Assembly: GCA_027451565.1 (NCBI GenBank)
Contig: DAIDJC010000028.1
Coordinates: 1-19,661, forward strand
DNA: 19,661 nucleotides
From: Limisphaerales bacterium
GTDB lineage: Bacteria > Verrucomicrobiota > Verrucomicrobiia > Limisphaerales > UBA11358
Direction: 5' to 3'
Positions 8,003 to 14,672 of the stretch are shown here, piece by piece. Below the pieces are notes generated by a model that was given only the letters and a program-made list of their open reading frames with translations, was not told the DNA's origin and searched no databases. How positions within the stretch are numbered: position 1 is the first letter of the stretch; each line of letters begins with the position of its first letter. The translations under genes and the position numbers were made by a program.

Positions 8003-8036
8003 CTAACAGGCCCGGAACCTCGCTTGGCCTTGTTAG
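8003..8036 (-). terminator. Hairpin directly after the c554-like cytochrome stop codon
   Basis: Inverted repeat with left arm CTAACAGGCC (8003-8012) and right arm GGCCTTGTTAG (8026-8036): ten pairs with one bulged T and a 13-nt loop. It begins 2 nt past the minus-strand stop codon (8038-8040). No T-run follows it on the minus strand, so it is either an atypical terminator or a 3'-end stabilising structure. Confidence 0.4.
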
Positions 8037-8037
8037 C

Positions 8038-9192
8038 CTATGGGCTATTTTGCCAGGGAAGAGCTGCGCGGAATTGGTCCATCGAGGTTGAAAATTGCGT
8101 TGGATCGAAATCGGGAATGGATTGAGCCTCCGCAAACATATGATCCAAAGCAGACTGCAACGGTTGGCGTGTCTTCAATTCCGGCAAGGATTCCACCAGC
8201 CGGTCCAAGGCCAAAACCAGGCGTCCGGCACGATCGGCCTGCTGGAGTGTGGAGGTGGTTGAATTGCGAAAATCCGGTGAGGAGGCAGCCAGTCGTTGAA
8301 GTAGTTGGCGGGTGGCATCAGGTGTCCACTGCTGGGTTGCCGCATGGCGTGCAAGTTCATCGGCCTGGCCCTGCAAAAAACGGGCTTTTTTGGCGAGGTT
8401 TGCGCTATTCCCGTCGGCGGGGATTTTGAAGTCCGTTTCCGGTTGCGCTGTTTTTAAAAGCCAGACCAAGGCTGTCCACCGGTTGGATTCCTGGTCCGAA
8501 AGGACGCTGCCATTGGACCATTGCCAACTCATCTCGCGCAATGCGGCGGCCTGTCCCACGAGCCAGGCCTGGGCGCCATTTCCATTCTTATCCGAAGTCC
8601 AATGACGCGGTTCAGCCGCGCACTGCCCATCCATTTCAAACATCAAAACGGGGTGCCCGGCATTAATGAGATCGCTGGACACATTTTGATGACAGGCCAC
8701 GCAGACATTGGCCCGGATGTAGAGATTCTCCAGATCCCGCATTCCCGCAGCAACCCTGTCGGCCTCGGTAAAATCTGGACGGGTATGGGAACGTATCCAA
8801 TGTTCTGCCGGGCCATGGCATGATTCGCAGGAAACCCCCTCGTCTGACTGAAACAGGCTGCCTCGCAGCGATTGAGGAGCAAGCAGGAGAGGCGCGTGAC
8901 AGATCGTGCAGCGGGGATCGGTGGTGACGTCGCCAATATTCAACGCGCCACCTATTTGGCTTGCTCGGGCGGTGGCAAGCATGGCGCTTGGGCGTGAGGA
9001 GTGAAAATCGCGAAGAGACCAGACGAGGAACTGGTTGTGCAAAGCGCCGCCGCCTCCATGGCAACTGGAGCTGGCGCAGGAGGAGGCTCCCAGGATTTTG
9101 CCGGGCGTCTCCGCACTGCACAAGCCGACGGAAATGGCCGCGCTTATCGCGGCCACAAGGGCGGGGGCTGGGAAATAAAAAGTTGTGCGCAA
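8038..9192 (-). CDS. Exported tetraheme cytochrome c, c554-like
   Basis: Periplasmic cytochrome of about 384 aa. No ATG or GTG precedes the first heme site; the TTG at 9190-9192 gives a reasonable signal peptide (hydrophobic core at residues 7-24, cut near CSA-E28) and avoids overlapping the divergent gene. Earlier TTGs at 9231 and 9270 are possible. Heme motifs: an unusual CX4CH (CASSSCH, 39-45), CTICH (95-99), CESCH (122-126) and CVACH (164-168). The NAGHP at 177-181 resembles the ligand motif of cytochrome c554-type proteins. The C-terminal ~200 residues have no further heme sites and look helical. It is transcribed divergently from the reductase operon, suggesting joint control. Likely an electron carrier; its own enzymatic activity, if any, is unknown. 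Confidence 0.85.
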   Translation of the reverse strand: MRTTFYFPAPALVAAISAAISVGLCSAETPGKILGASSCASSSCHGGGGALHNQFLVWSLRDFHSSRPSAMLATARASQIGGALNIGDVTTDPRCTICHAPLLLAPQSLRGSLFQSDEGVSCESCHGPAEHWIRSHTRPDFTEADRVAAGMRDLENLYIRANVCVACHQNVSSDLINAGHPVLMFEMDGQCAAEPRHWTSDKNGNGAQAWLVGQAAALREMSWQWSNGSVLSDQESNRWTALVWLLKTAQPETDFKIPADGNSANLAKKARFLQGQADELARHAATQQWTPDATRQLLQRLAASSPDFRNSTTSTLQQADRAGRLVLALDRLVESLPELKTRQPLQSALDHMFAEAQSIPDFDPTQFSTSMDQFRAALPWQNSP

Positions 9193-9221
9193 GGCTTTAA
9201 TTTTGTTAATAGAATATTTAA
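9193..9221. promoter_or_regulatory. Very short AT-rich divergent promoter region of the electron-transfer locus
   Basis: Only 29 bp separate the proposed TTG start of the c554-like gene from the GTG start of the reductase. The stretch is almost all A/T (TTTTGTTAATAGAATATTTA), which fits -10 elements for both directions. A TTGTGC at 9183-9188 spaced 17 bp from TTAATA (9206-9211) is a weak plus-strand candidate that would give a nearly leaderless transcript. No Shine-Dalgarno is visible on either side. Confidence 0.4.
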
Positions 9222-10529
9222 GTGAATGCAACCCTAAATCATTCCCTTGGAATCCCGGGCAGCAGCGCAACGGCTTTCGCGCTTGGCCTGATCCTGATTT
9301 CCGCTTTATTGGTCTGGCTGGTTCTGGAAATGACGCGCTCCCTCCTCAGGATAATTGGAGAAGCCCGGCAGCAAAAGCTGACCCTGGCCATCCTCCAGAC
9401 CCGGCTCCAAGAAACCCGCCAACGATGCCATGAGGCAGAAATGGCCGCTTCCGGCTGGAATGGCCTGCGCAAATTCAGTGTCGCCGAAAAAATTCGCCAA
9501 TGCGACGAGGTTTTTTCTTTTTATCTAAAACCCCACGATGGCAGGGAATTGCCTTATTTCAAGCCCGGACAGTATCTGACCTTTCAGTTGAAAATTCCCG
9601 GGCGCGAGAAACCCCTGATCCGTTGCTATTCCTTGTCAGACAGCCCGGATCATCGCGATTATTACAGGGTGACCATCAAGAAGGAAAAAGCGCCTTTGGA
9701 CAGGCCTGAACTTCCACCCGGGGTTGCTTCGAGTTATTTCACCGACAGGGTCAAGGTTGGGGACATACTGGACGTGAAGGCGCCAAGCGGACATTTTTTT
9801 CTGGACATGACCAAAAATAATCCGGTCGTGCTCCTGGCGGGCGGGGGGGGGATTACGCCGATTCTGAGCATGGTCAATGCGATTGCGGCCAGCGGAACGA
9901 AGCGCGAGGCGCATTTGTTTTTTGGCGTCCGTAACCGGCAGGAACACATCCACCAGGAAGAACTGGCGGCGCTGGCTGCCGCACATGAAAACATTCACCT
10001 GCACGTGGCCTACAGCAAGCCCGGGCTGGAGGATGTGAAAGAAAGGGATTATCACTACGAGGGCCGCGTGTGCATGGAATGGGTGAAGCAAATCCTTCCA
10101 TCCAATAATTTCGAGTATTACCTTTGCGGGAGTGGACCTTTCATGAAAAGTCTGACCGATGGCCTGGAAGCCTGGGGCGTGCCGGAGGACCGCGTGCATT
10201 TCGAGGCTTTTGGCCCCGCCAGCGTGAAAAAAAAGGCGGCTTCGCCTTCCCCGGAACAAACCACCCGCCTTCAGAAAGTCACCATCACCTTTGCAAGGTC
10301 CTCCCGAACGGTGCGTTGGGAGCCCTCGTCTGAAAACCTGCTCTCTTTTGCCGAATCCCTGGGCATTAAAATTGATTCTGGATGCAGGGCTGGCGGATGC
10401 GGCTCGTGCGGCGTGGCGATCAAATCCGGCGCTGTGGATTACCTGAAAAAGCCCGCATCCGCGCCTGACCCGGGCACCTGCCTGACCTGTATTTGTCGGC
10501 CGCAAAACGACCTGGTTCTTGACGCCTGA
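9222..10529 (+). CDS. Membrane-tethered FAD/NAD(P)H oxidoreductase with 2Fe-2S ferredoxin domain (NqrF-like layout)
   Basis: Protein of 435 aa with GTG start. A transmembrane helix at 17-37 is followed by a helical, probably coiled-coil linker (45-75). The flavin domain carries RCYSLS (134-139), the NAD(P)-binding domain GGGGITP (207-213) and CGSGPF (302-307), and the plant-type 2Fe-2S domain has Cys388, Cys393, Cys396 and Cys423 (CX4CX2C...LTC). By family knowledge it moves electrons between NAD(P)H and a one-electron carrier through FAD and 2Fe-2S. NqrF has its 2Fe-2S domain next to the N-terminal helix; here it is at the C-terminus as in BenC-reversed/Hmp-related reductases, so it is not a true NqrF, and no other Nqr subunit is present. 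Its stop overlaps the next start by 1 nt, implying coupled translation and a partnership with the 4Fe-4S protein. Confidence 0.9.
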   Translation: MNATLNHSLGIPGSSATAFALGLILISALLVWLVLEMTRSLLRIIGEARQQKLTLAILQTRLQETRQRCHEAEMAASGWNGLRKFSVAEKIRQCDEVFSFYLKPHDGRELPYFKPGQYLTFQLKIPGREKPLIRCYSLSDSPDHRDYYRVTIKKEKAPLDRPELPPGVASSYFTDRVKVGDILDVKAPSGHFFLDMTKNNPVVLLAGGGGITPILSMVNAIAASGTKREAHLFFGVRNRQEHIHQEELAALAAAHENIHLHVAYSKPGLEDVKERDYHYEGRVCMEWVKQILPSNNFEYYLCGSGPFMKSLTDGLEAWGVPEDRVHFEAFGPASVKKKAASPSPEQTTRLQKVTITFARSSRTVRWEPSSENLLSFAESLGIKIDSGCRAGGCGSCGVAIKSGAVDYLKKPASAPDPGTCLTCICRPQNDLVLDA

Positions 10530-12256
10530 TGCCTGCCGCATTGACCATCTTGGAACGTCCGCAACGCTGGGACACGGCTTTTGATGAGCGGATGACGGAG
10601 AACGATGTGGATCGGTTGCTAGGCATTGAGCCTTTCAGCAGGATGGATCGCGCCCAGTTTCCCCAGCGTCTGCCCCTGCGCGAAATTCTGCGGCATGACA
10701 CGCGGATGGTCAGACTTCGAAAGGGGGAAATCATTGTGCGCCAAGGAGACTACGGAACCTCGGCTTTCCTGATACTACGCGGCGCGGCACGCGTGGTATT
10801 GAGCCCGGACCTGGGACCGGACCTGCTTGGTCGGCATGCCACTGGCAGGAAGGGGTTGCTGCGCACCTTGGCACAGATTTGGAATCCTTACCGGGCTTCT
10901 GAATTCATTGATCCCAAAAACCTGAGCCAGTCAGAGGAGCTTGGCTCGCGCCAGTCCGGACAGGAAATCAGGGTATTTCTTCAGGACATACCAAGGGTTT
11001 TGAATCAACACCGTACCGCGCAATTAGCGGTCGGCGATTTTTTCGGGGAAATAGCCGCGCTGAGCCGCATGGCGCGGACCTCGACGATTTTTGCTGACAG
11101 TGACGATTCCGAACTATTGGAAATCCGGTGGCAAGGATTGCGCGACATGATGAAGTACGACGGCGCGCTGCGGGAACACATAAACCGGATTTACCGTGAA
11201 CGCGCCCTGGCCAGTTTTCTGGGGGCCATTCCCCTGCTGCGGAACCTGGACAAGGCCCGCCTCGAGCAGGTTGCCGCCTCCGTGGAATTCGCCACCTTTG
11301 GAGATTACGACTGGTCTGGAGAATACAAGCGCCTGGCGCACTCGGGTAATATCCGCCCGGAAAGTGAGCCGGTTATTTTATCAGAGGGAGATTATCCCAA
11401 CGGAGTGGTGCTTTTGCGGGCCGGCTTTGCGAGGGTCAGCCAGAAATTGGGGGTTGGGGAGCGCACGTTGAATTATATTGGAGCCGGCCAGGTGTTTGGC
11501 CTGGAGGAAATCGCGCATAATTGGCGCCGCAAATCGGCCCCGGTCAGCATGCAATACACCCTCAGAGCCATTGGCTATACCCATCTGCTGGTGGTTCCGA
11601 CCCATGTGATGGAAAGTATAGTGCTGCCGTCGCTGCCGGCATCCGAGCTTCCGCCCATGGTGGGGCCTGCGCCGGAACCTTTCCTGCCGTCCAAGGCCGG
11701 CTCGACTGCTGCGCGAGAAAAAGTGGGCGGGGAGGTCATGGAGTTTCTGGCGGCCAACCGTTTTTATAACGGCACCGCGGCCATGGTAATTAACCTGGAC
11801 CGATGCACGCGCTGCGATGATTGTGTGAGGGCGTGTGCCTCCACACATGATAACAACCCTCGTTTCCTGAGGCATGGCCCTTCCTCCGGCCGGCTCATGG
11901 TGGCCAATGCCTGCATGCATTGCTCCGACCCGGTCTGCATGATTGGATGTCCCACAGGAGCGATTCACCGTGAGTCCTTTGGCGGCCAGGTGGTGATCAA
12001 TCCCTCCACCTGCATTGGCTGCAAATCCTGCCATAACAATTGCCCCTACGAAGCCATACGCATGGTGGAAATCCGGAACAAACACGGGGAATTTCTGGTG
12101 GATCCGGAGATGAAACCGATTGTGAAGGCGACCAAATGCGACCTGTGCGTCGAAAATCGGGGCGGACCGGCCTGTGAAAGGGCCTGCCCGCATGGCGCCC
12201 TGGCGCGGATGAATTTAAACCAGCTTGATGATTTGGCGGGCTGGCTCAAGCTATGA
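10529..12256 (+). CDS. Two cyclic-nucleotide-binding domains fused to a four-cluster 4Fe-4S ferredoxin
   Basis: Protein of 575 aa without signal peptide or membrane helix, so cytoplasmic. The first CAP-like domain spans about 42-210, interrupted by a ~70-residue insertion (about 93-165); its phosphate cassette is DFFGEIAALSRMARTST (170-186), with Glu173 and Arg183 where cyclic nucleotide ligands are expected. The second (about 235-365) keeps FGLEEI but lacks the Arg-Thr/Ser-Ala end, so may not bind. Residues 418-560 resemble the NrfC/HycB/DmsB Fe-S subunits, with 16 Cys in four sets: 426/429/432/436, 462/465/470/474, 495/498/501/505, 537/540/549/553. It starts on the stop of the reductase gene and overlaps the cytochrome b gene by 4 nt. 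It probably wires the reductase to the membrane subunit and may be gated by a cyclic nucleotide; the gating is inference. Confidence 0.92.
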   Translation: MPAALTILERPQRWDTAFDERMTENDVDRLLGIEPFSRMDRAQFPQRLPLREILRHDTRMVRLRKGEIIVRQGDYGTSAFLILRGAARVVLSPDLGPDLLGRHATGRKGLLRTLAQIWNPYRASEFIDPKNLSQSEELGSRQSGQEIRVFLQDIPRVLNQHRTAQLAVGDFFGEIAALSRMARTSTIFADSDDSELLEIRWQGLRDMMKYDGALREHINRIYRERALASFLGAIPLLRNLDKARLEQVAASVEFATFGDYDWSGEYKRLAHSGNIRPESEPVILSEGDYPNGVVLLRAGFARVSQKLGVGERTLNYIGAGQVFGLEEIAHNWRRKSAPVSMQYTLRAIGYTHLLVVPTHVMESIVLPSLPASELPPMVGPAPEPFLPSKAGSTAAREKVGGEVMEFLAANRFYNGTAAMVINLDRCTRCDDCVRACASTHDNNPRFLRHGPSSGRLMVANACMHCSDPVCMIGCPTGAIHRESFGGQVVINPSTCIGCKSCHNNCPYEAIRMVEIRNKHGEFLVDPEMKPIVKATKCDLCVENRGGPACERACPHGALARMNLNQLDDLAGWLKL

Positions 12257-13068
12257 ACCGTTTCCGCCGCCAGGTTTTCGTGGGCCTGTTCAGTTTGCTT
12301 GCGGCATCCGCCGCAGCATTGGAGTGCCGCCAAAGATTCATGGGGCTGCCGTATTTTCCCTATCTAACCGGATGGGCGCTGCTGGCTGCCATTTTAATCC
12401 TGGCACTCTATAATATGCGCAAGAAACTTCCATTTCTGCCGCTGGGCAGATCGGAACACTGGCTGCAAATACATATTTATCTGGGGTTCTTCACCACCCT
12501 GCTCTTTGGAATCCACTTGAACTTTCACCCTCCACAGGGAGGCTTTGACTATTGTCTGGCAGGCCTTTTCATCCTTGTCAGCGCCAGTGGCGTGGTTGGA
12601 CTTTTTTTCAGCCGCATCCTGCCCCGCCGACTGGCCACGCGCGGCGGGGAGGTGATTTTTGAGAACATACCCGTCATCCGCAACAGGCTTCGAACTGAGG
12701 CCGAAAACATAGTGCTGGGGAAAGAGGCCAAATCTTCCGTTCTTGCCGGATTTTATGTGGCCCACCTGGCCCCGTTTTTCGCCCGTCCAAAACACTTCTG
12801 GTTGCATTTGTTTGAATCCCGCCGTCCGCTGGCGGCCTTGCTGTCCATGTTGGATGACCAGCGCCGTTTTGCTGACGCAAGTGATCAGGAAAAAATGTTC
12901 CGGCTGGAACAGTTGATGTGCCAGAAGGATGGCTTGGATTATCACCGGGCGCTGCAGTTGACACTAAAAACCTGGCTTTTTGTCCATATCCCCCTCACCT
13001 ACGGACTTCTCATTTTCACAGTTTGGCACATCGTTTTGGTGTTTGCATTCTCGCGAGGAGCGGCATGA
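12253..13068 (+). CDS. Five-helix membrane protein, candidate di-heme cytochrome b
   Basis: Inner-membrane protein of 271 aa with hydrophobic segments at about 8-24 (or a signal sequence), 38-54, 71-92, 100-120 and 239-266. Helix 3 holds His74 (QIHIYLG) and His88 (GIHLNFH); helix 5 holds His245 (FVHIP) and His259 (VWHI). In both helices the two His are separated by 13 residues, the spacing used by four-His di-heme b-type cytochromes. The positive-inside rule puts the long loop 121-238 in the cytoplasm, where it could dock the Fe-S protein. Both neighbours overlap it by 4 nt (ATGA). The expected role is to carry electrons between the cytoplasmic Fe-S protein, or quinone, and the periplasmic decaheme cytochrome. 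Family relation to ferric-reductase or NarI/b561-like proteins is uncertain. Confidence 0.8.
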   Translation: MNRFRRQVFVGLFSLLAASAAALECRQRFMGLPYFPYLTGWALLAAILILALYNMRKKLPFLPLGRSEHWLQIHIYLGFFTTLLFGIHLNFHPPQGGFDYCLAGLFILVSASGVVGLFFSRILPRRLATRGGEVIFENIPVIRNRLRTEAENIVLGKEAKSSVLAGFYVAHLAPFFARPKHFWLHLFESRRPLAALLSMLDDQRRFADASDQEKMFRLEQLMCQKDGLDYHRALQLTLKTWLFVHIPLTYGLLIFTVWHIVLVFAFSRGAA

Positions 13069-14627
13069 GCGATCAGCTTCCAGCGCCGTCGTTTGATTCA
13101 AATGAGTACGCGCGCCCAAACCACAATTGGATTTGCGGCCATTCCTGCGAAGGCAAAGCGTGTCCGCTGGGCCCGGATAAATGGGGCCGGTGCCGGGCTT
13201 CGGGCGAGTGCATTCCCACACTCAAAATCCAGTCTGGTGAAACGAAAGGACGATGGCTTTGCACCCGATCCAGCGGCGAATGCGAGTCTGGGCCGCTTCC
13301 TGACGGACGGTGTTGCCATCCAATTTCTTCATGCACTCCAAAACCTTCCCTGCGCCAGGCGCGAAAGCGCATCACGTTTGGGGTGGTGGCGATTTCATTG
13401 GCCACCCTTCTATTGGCCATGGGAGAGCCGGCCTGGCGCGATCTCTTTTTCAATCCCGGAGCGATTTCCAGCCCCCATACCGGCGTGGTTTTCTCGGCAA
13501 TGGCGCAAGCGAACCATCTTTCGCCGAGATGCGGTGCGTGCCACACCGCAGGAGACCGAGGACCAAGGCACATTCTTGCGGAAGCCCTGCACTCAAGTCC
13601 AGGGCTTCTAAATTTTCATGGACTCATTGCCACGCGTGCAGCGGAGCCTGCTGCCATGGATGCCTCCTGTCTGGCCTGTCATGCCGCTCACCAATTCCAC
13701 CAACCCCATGCGCCGCCGGTTTCCTGCGCTTTCTGTCATTCGGAACATCATGGCATCAAAATGGCTGCAATCACCGATTCCCAATGCGATTTTTGCCACT
13801 CAGACCCCGCGGTCATGGCCGCAACCCCCCGTTTTGTTACGCTACACCATTTTGGCCTGGACCATCCGCAATTTCGTTTCATCGTCGAAAAGTGGCGCAA
13901 CCCCGACACACTCAAGTTTGACCATGCCCTGCATCTTGGCAGCCCCACCATTCCACCACTGCCTGGCGGCGCAAAATTGGACTGCGGCTTCTGCCACCAG
14001 CCGGATGCCTCGGGGACATTCATGATACCGGTCACCTACGATAAAAATTGTCGCGTTTGCCATTCGCTCCAGTTTGACCCTAAAACACCCGAGCTGGAGA
14101 TCCCCCACGGCAGCACGGACCATGTATTGGCCTTTCTGCATTCTTTGCCCAGGCAGTACCTGGACCTGGCCACGCGAAAGCATTCAACCGATCCAGACTC
14201 GGAAGCGCGGTCGAAGCTGGCGGACATCCAGGCTCGATTTGGGGATGCCGACATGCTGGCAAAATGGATATTCCTGAGCTCGGCCTCACATGGTCCGCAG
14301 GTGAAAATGGGCGAGGTCAGAGGAGCGGGCCGCGCCATTTTTCCCGGATGCGCCTATTGCCACGAAGTAAAAATAGCTGGCGGAACACCAGCCGTGACCA
14401 TTCCGGAGCAAAACACTCACTGGCTGTCCCATGCACGCTTCAGCCATTGGGCCCATCGGGACATTTCTTGTGAAAAGTGCCACGCAGCCTCGCAAAGCAG
14501 GCAGACTTCCGACCTGTTGCTGCCCTCGGAGGAAACCTGCATGGAGTGTCACAGCCCCCGTGGAGGAATAAACAGCGCCTGCACAGAATGCCACATTTAC
14601 CACAATCCCCAAGTGGCCCGGCGATGA
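13065..14627 (+). CDS. Membrane-anchored decaheme cytochrome c with Cys-rich N-terminal domain
   Basis: Protein of 520 aa. The ATG at 13065 overlaps the previous stop (ATGA) and has GAGGAG at 13055-13060, one of the few good Shine-Dalgarno sites here; a longer frame from 12918 is rejected. Residues 1-102 contain ten Cys (24, 28, 33, 43, 49, 66, 73, 83, 84, 90). A basic stretch (RQARKR) and one helix (103-119) follow, predicting that the Cys-rich part is cytoplasmic and the rest periplasmic. Ten CxxCH motifs begin at Cys 156, 202, 221, 241, 307, 329, 429, 469, 492 and 506, all with CX2CH spacing. The heme number recalls MtrA/DmsE-type decahemes, but the protein is longer and anchored. Extra His (as in HSEHHG, 226-230) can supply distal ligands. 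It likely carries electrons across the periplasm to the beta-barrel-cytochrome pair downstream. Confidence 0.9.
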   Translation: MSDQLPAPSFDSNEYARPNHNWICGHSCEGKACPLGPDKWGRCRASGECIPTLKIQSGETKGRWLCTRSSGECESGPLPDGRCCHPISSCTPKPSLRQARKRITFGVVAISLATLLLAMGEPAWRDLFFNPGAISSPHTGVVFSAMAQANHLSPRCGACHTAGDRGPRHILAEALHSSPGLLNFHGLIATRAAEPAAMDASCLACHAAHQFHQPHAPPVSCAFCHSEHHGIKMAAITDSQCDFCHSDPAVMAATPRFVTLHHFGLDHPQFRFIVEKWRNPDTLKFDHALHLGSPTIPPLPGGAKLDCGFCHQPDASGTFMIPVTYDKNCRVCHSLQFDPKTPELEIPHGSTDHVLAFLHSLPRQYLDLATRKHSTDPDSEARSKLADIQARFGDADMLAKWIFLSSASHGPQVKMGEVRGAGRAIFPGCAYCHEVKIAGGTPAVTIPEQNTHWLSHARFSHWAHRDISCEKCHAASQSRQTSDLLLPSEETCMECHSPRGGINSACTECHIYHNPQVARR

Positions 14628-14672
14628 GGGGGTTTGATTTCACAAAGACTCCGGTGAGCAAGGATGGGAATT

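Noticed and set aside
9222..10529. Calling the reductase nqrF
   Set aside because: Domain order differs (2Fe-2S at the C-terminus) and no nqrA-E genes are adjacent.
9636..10541. 301-residue open frame antisense to the flavin reductase
   Set aside because: It lies entirely opposite a gene with clear motifs, and its translation is rich in Arg/His/Pro, as antisense frames of GC-rich genes are.
11381..12193. 270-residue open frame antisense to the cyclic-nucleotide/Fe-S gene
   Set aside because: It mirrors the Cys-rich coding strand, without any domain signal of its own.
12918..13064. 49-codon upstream extension of the decaheme frame
   Set aside because: It overlaps the cytochrome b gene out of frame. 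The ATG at 13065 has a good Shine-Dalgarno and the same ATGA overlap as the preceding junction.
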